From assembly GCA_020201365.1 (NCBI GenBank), contig JAIVGV010000291.1:1-13727 (forward strand): a stretch of 13,727 nt of DNA, read 5' to 3'. The translations under genes and the position numbers were made by a program. A model generated the notes under the pieces. The model was not told the origin of the DNA. It did no database searches and saw nothing but the letters and a program-made list of their open reading frames with translations. Below are positions 13,221 through 13,727 of the stretch, one piece after another. This stretch comes from Acidobacteriota bacterium (lineage in GTDB: Bacteria; Acidobacteriota; Blastocatellia; Pyrinomonadales; Pyrinomonadaceae). Each line of letters starts with the position of its first letter. Position 1 is the first letter of the stretch.

Positions 13221-13316
13221 TTCACCGCGGAGGCGCAGAGAACCGCAGAGCTTACGCAGAGAAGAACAGTTTCTCTCCGCGTAAACTCTGCGCAGACTCC
13301 GCACCTCTGCGGTGAA
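13221..13316. repeat. Palindromic intergenic repeat (TTCACCGC...GCGGTGAA)
   Basis: The two halves are imperfect reverse complements over about 45 bp: the left half from TTCACCGC (13221-13228), with internal CGCAGAG units, mirrors the right half ending GCGGTGAA (13309-13316). Direct sub-repeats of CGCAGAG (13234-13240; 13254-13260, running on as CGCAGAGAAG) run through it. I recall this accgcagag/ctctgcggt pattern as a dispersed noncoding repeat in several bacterial phyla, not verified here. It sits between the receptor and hmuT-like genes and may end the receptor transcript. Confidence 0.85.
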
Positions 13317-13324
13317 TCCAACTC

Positions 13325-13330
13325 TAAAAT
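13325..13330 (+). promoter_or_regulatory. Candidate -10 of the hmuT-like gene
   Basis: TAAAAT (5/6) ends 10 nt before the ATG at 13341 and begins 8 bp after the edge of the palindromic repeat. The -35 position would fall in the repeat, where no good hexamer is seen. The leader would be only about 4 nt. Confidence 0.35.
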
Positions 13331-13340
13331 CTCTCAAGAG

Positions 13341-13727
13341 ATGAGAAGAACTATCCTCTTCGCGTCGCTCCTCGCGGCGCTCGTCTCTCTGGCTGCTTGC
13401 GGTCGCTTCGCCAACCGAGCGGGCAACACGCAGGGCGAGCGCCTCGTCGTCATCTCGCAGGTCTATAACGAGATCATCTGGGCGCTCGGCGCGCAGGGCT
13501 CGGTCGTCGGCGTTGATCTCTCGAGCACCTACCCGCCCGAAGTCAAAAACGTGCAGACGGTCGGCTACCACCGCGCGCTCAGCGCCGAGGGCATCCTCTC
13601 TTTGCACCCGACCGCCGTCATCCACGACGACAACATCGGTCCGCCGCAGGTCGTCGAGCAGCTCAAGGGCTTGAACGTGCCCCTGAAGACCTTCGACGCG
13701 AAGAACGATTCCGTCGAAGGCACGAAG
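13341..13727 (+). CDS. hmuT: Heme ABC transporter substrate-binding lipoprotein, HmuT-like (3' end beyond window)
   Basis: Periplasmic-side heme-binding lipoprotein that hands heme to an HmuUV-type ABC importer. Of the 129 visible residues, 1-19 are a lipoprotein signal (FASLLAALVSLAAC, lipobox LAAC, lipidated C20). The rest is the N-lobe of a BtuF/HmuT-type helical-backbone binding protein: ERLVVISQVYNEIIWALGA, VVGVDLSSTYPPEV, VGYHRALSAEGILSLHPTAVI, GPPQVVEQLKGLNVPL. The Y in QVYNEII and YPPE match the region used by HmuT/ShuT-type proteins for heme. The vitamin-B12 protein BtuF is related, but VGVDLSSTYPPEV and GYHRALSAEGILSL are closer to the hemin branch. AAGAG directly abuts the ATG, too close to be an effective ribosome site. 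The permease and ATPase genes should follow outside the window. Confidence 0.85.
   Translation, partial: MRRTILFASLLAALVSLAACGRFANRAGNTQGERLVVISQVYNEIIWALGAQGSVVGVDLSSTYPPEVKNVQTVGYHRALSAEGILSLHPTAVIHDDNIGPPQVVEQLKGLNVPLKTFDAKNDSVEGTK

Noticed and set aside
13221..13316. CRISPR-like reading of the CGCAGAG sub-repeats
   Set aside because: Units are 7 bp with irregular spacing and mirrored halves, with no spacers of uniform length and no cas genes.
10118..13321. Very long minus-strand open frame (1067 codons) opposite the TonB receptor
   Set aside because: Translation is a low-complexity Arg/Glu/Val/Ala string typical of the antisense of GC-rich genes, with no domain. The plus strand encodes an unmistakable receptor.

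Overview
The window is high-GC bacterial chromosome. The gene content fits an Acidobacteriota-type organism: an Oar-like TonB-dependent receptor with an N-terminal carboxypeptidase-regulatory-like domain, an S15/CocE-family secreted hydrolase, an RRM-RGG RNA-binding protein and a short omega subunit. A Blastocatellia-like lineage is my guess. This is inference from gene families, not a database placement. I see no phage, IS element, CRISPR array, rRNA or tRNA.

Left block (1-3390): a response regulator (cut by the window edge) and a two-helix sensor kinase lie on the minus strand, downstream of an acyl-CoA desaturase on the same strand. Divergent from them, behind a roughly 430-bp gap with a strongly foldable leader, are an RRM/RGG RNA-binding protein and the TTG-started infA (IF-1). 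Desaturase, RRM protein and IF-1 each belong to families linked to cold response elsewhere, so this block could be a membrane-fluidity/cold module. That is a hypothesis.

Middle block (3479-6203): a minus-strand cluster of rpoZ, a 50-aa four-cysteine membrane miniprotein and an 83-aa conserved-looking ORF that has no ATG, GTG or TTG near its N-terminus (best start is ATC). Next come a two-helix membrane protein and a plus-strand acyltransferase-3 membrane enzyme. The acyltransferase converges on the hydrolase gene across a nested palindromic intergenic repeat (6037-6180).

Right block (6204-13727): a secreted CocE/NonD hydrolase and a TPR protein with a probable lipoprotein or export signal, both on the minus strand and separated by a terminator hairpin. 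Then, on the plus strand, a 1015-aa Oar-like TonB-dependent receptor, a second palindromic repeat (13221-13316), and the start of an HmuT-like heme-binding lipoprotein cut by the window edge. Receptor plus HmuT suggests, without proving, heme or iron uptake.

A recurring theme is a good -10 hexamer 4-10 nt upstream of an ATG, mostly without Shine-Dalgarno (sensor kinase, rpoZ, TPR gene, hmuT), suggesting leaderless transcripts. Genes such as infA, the desaturase and the small membrane protein have normal Shine-Dalgarno sites.
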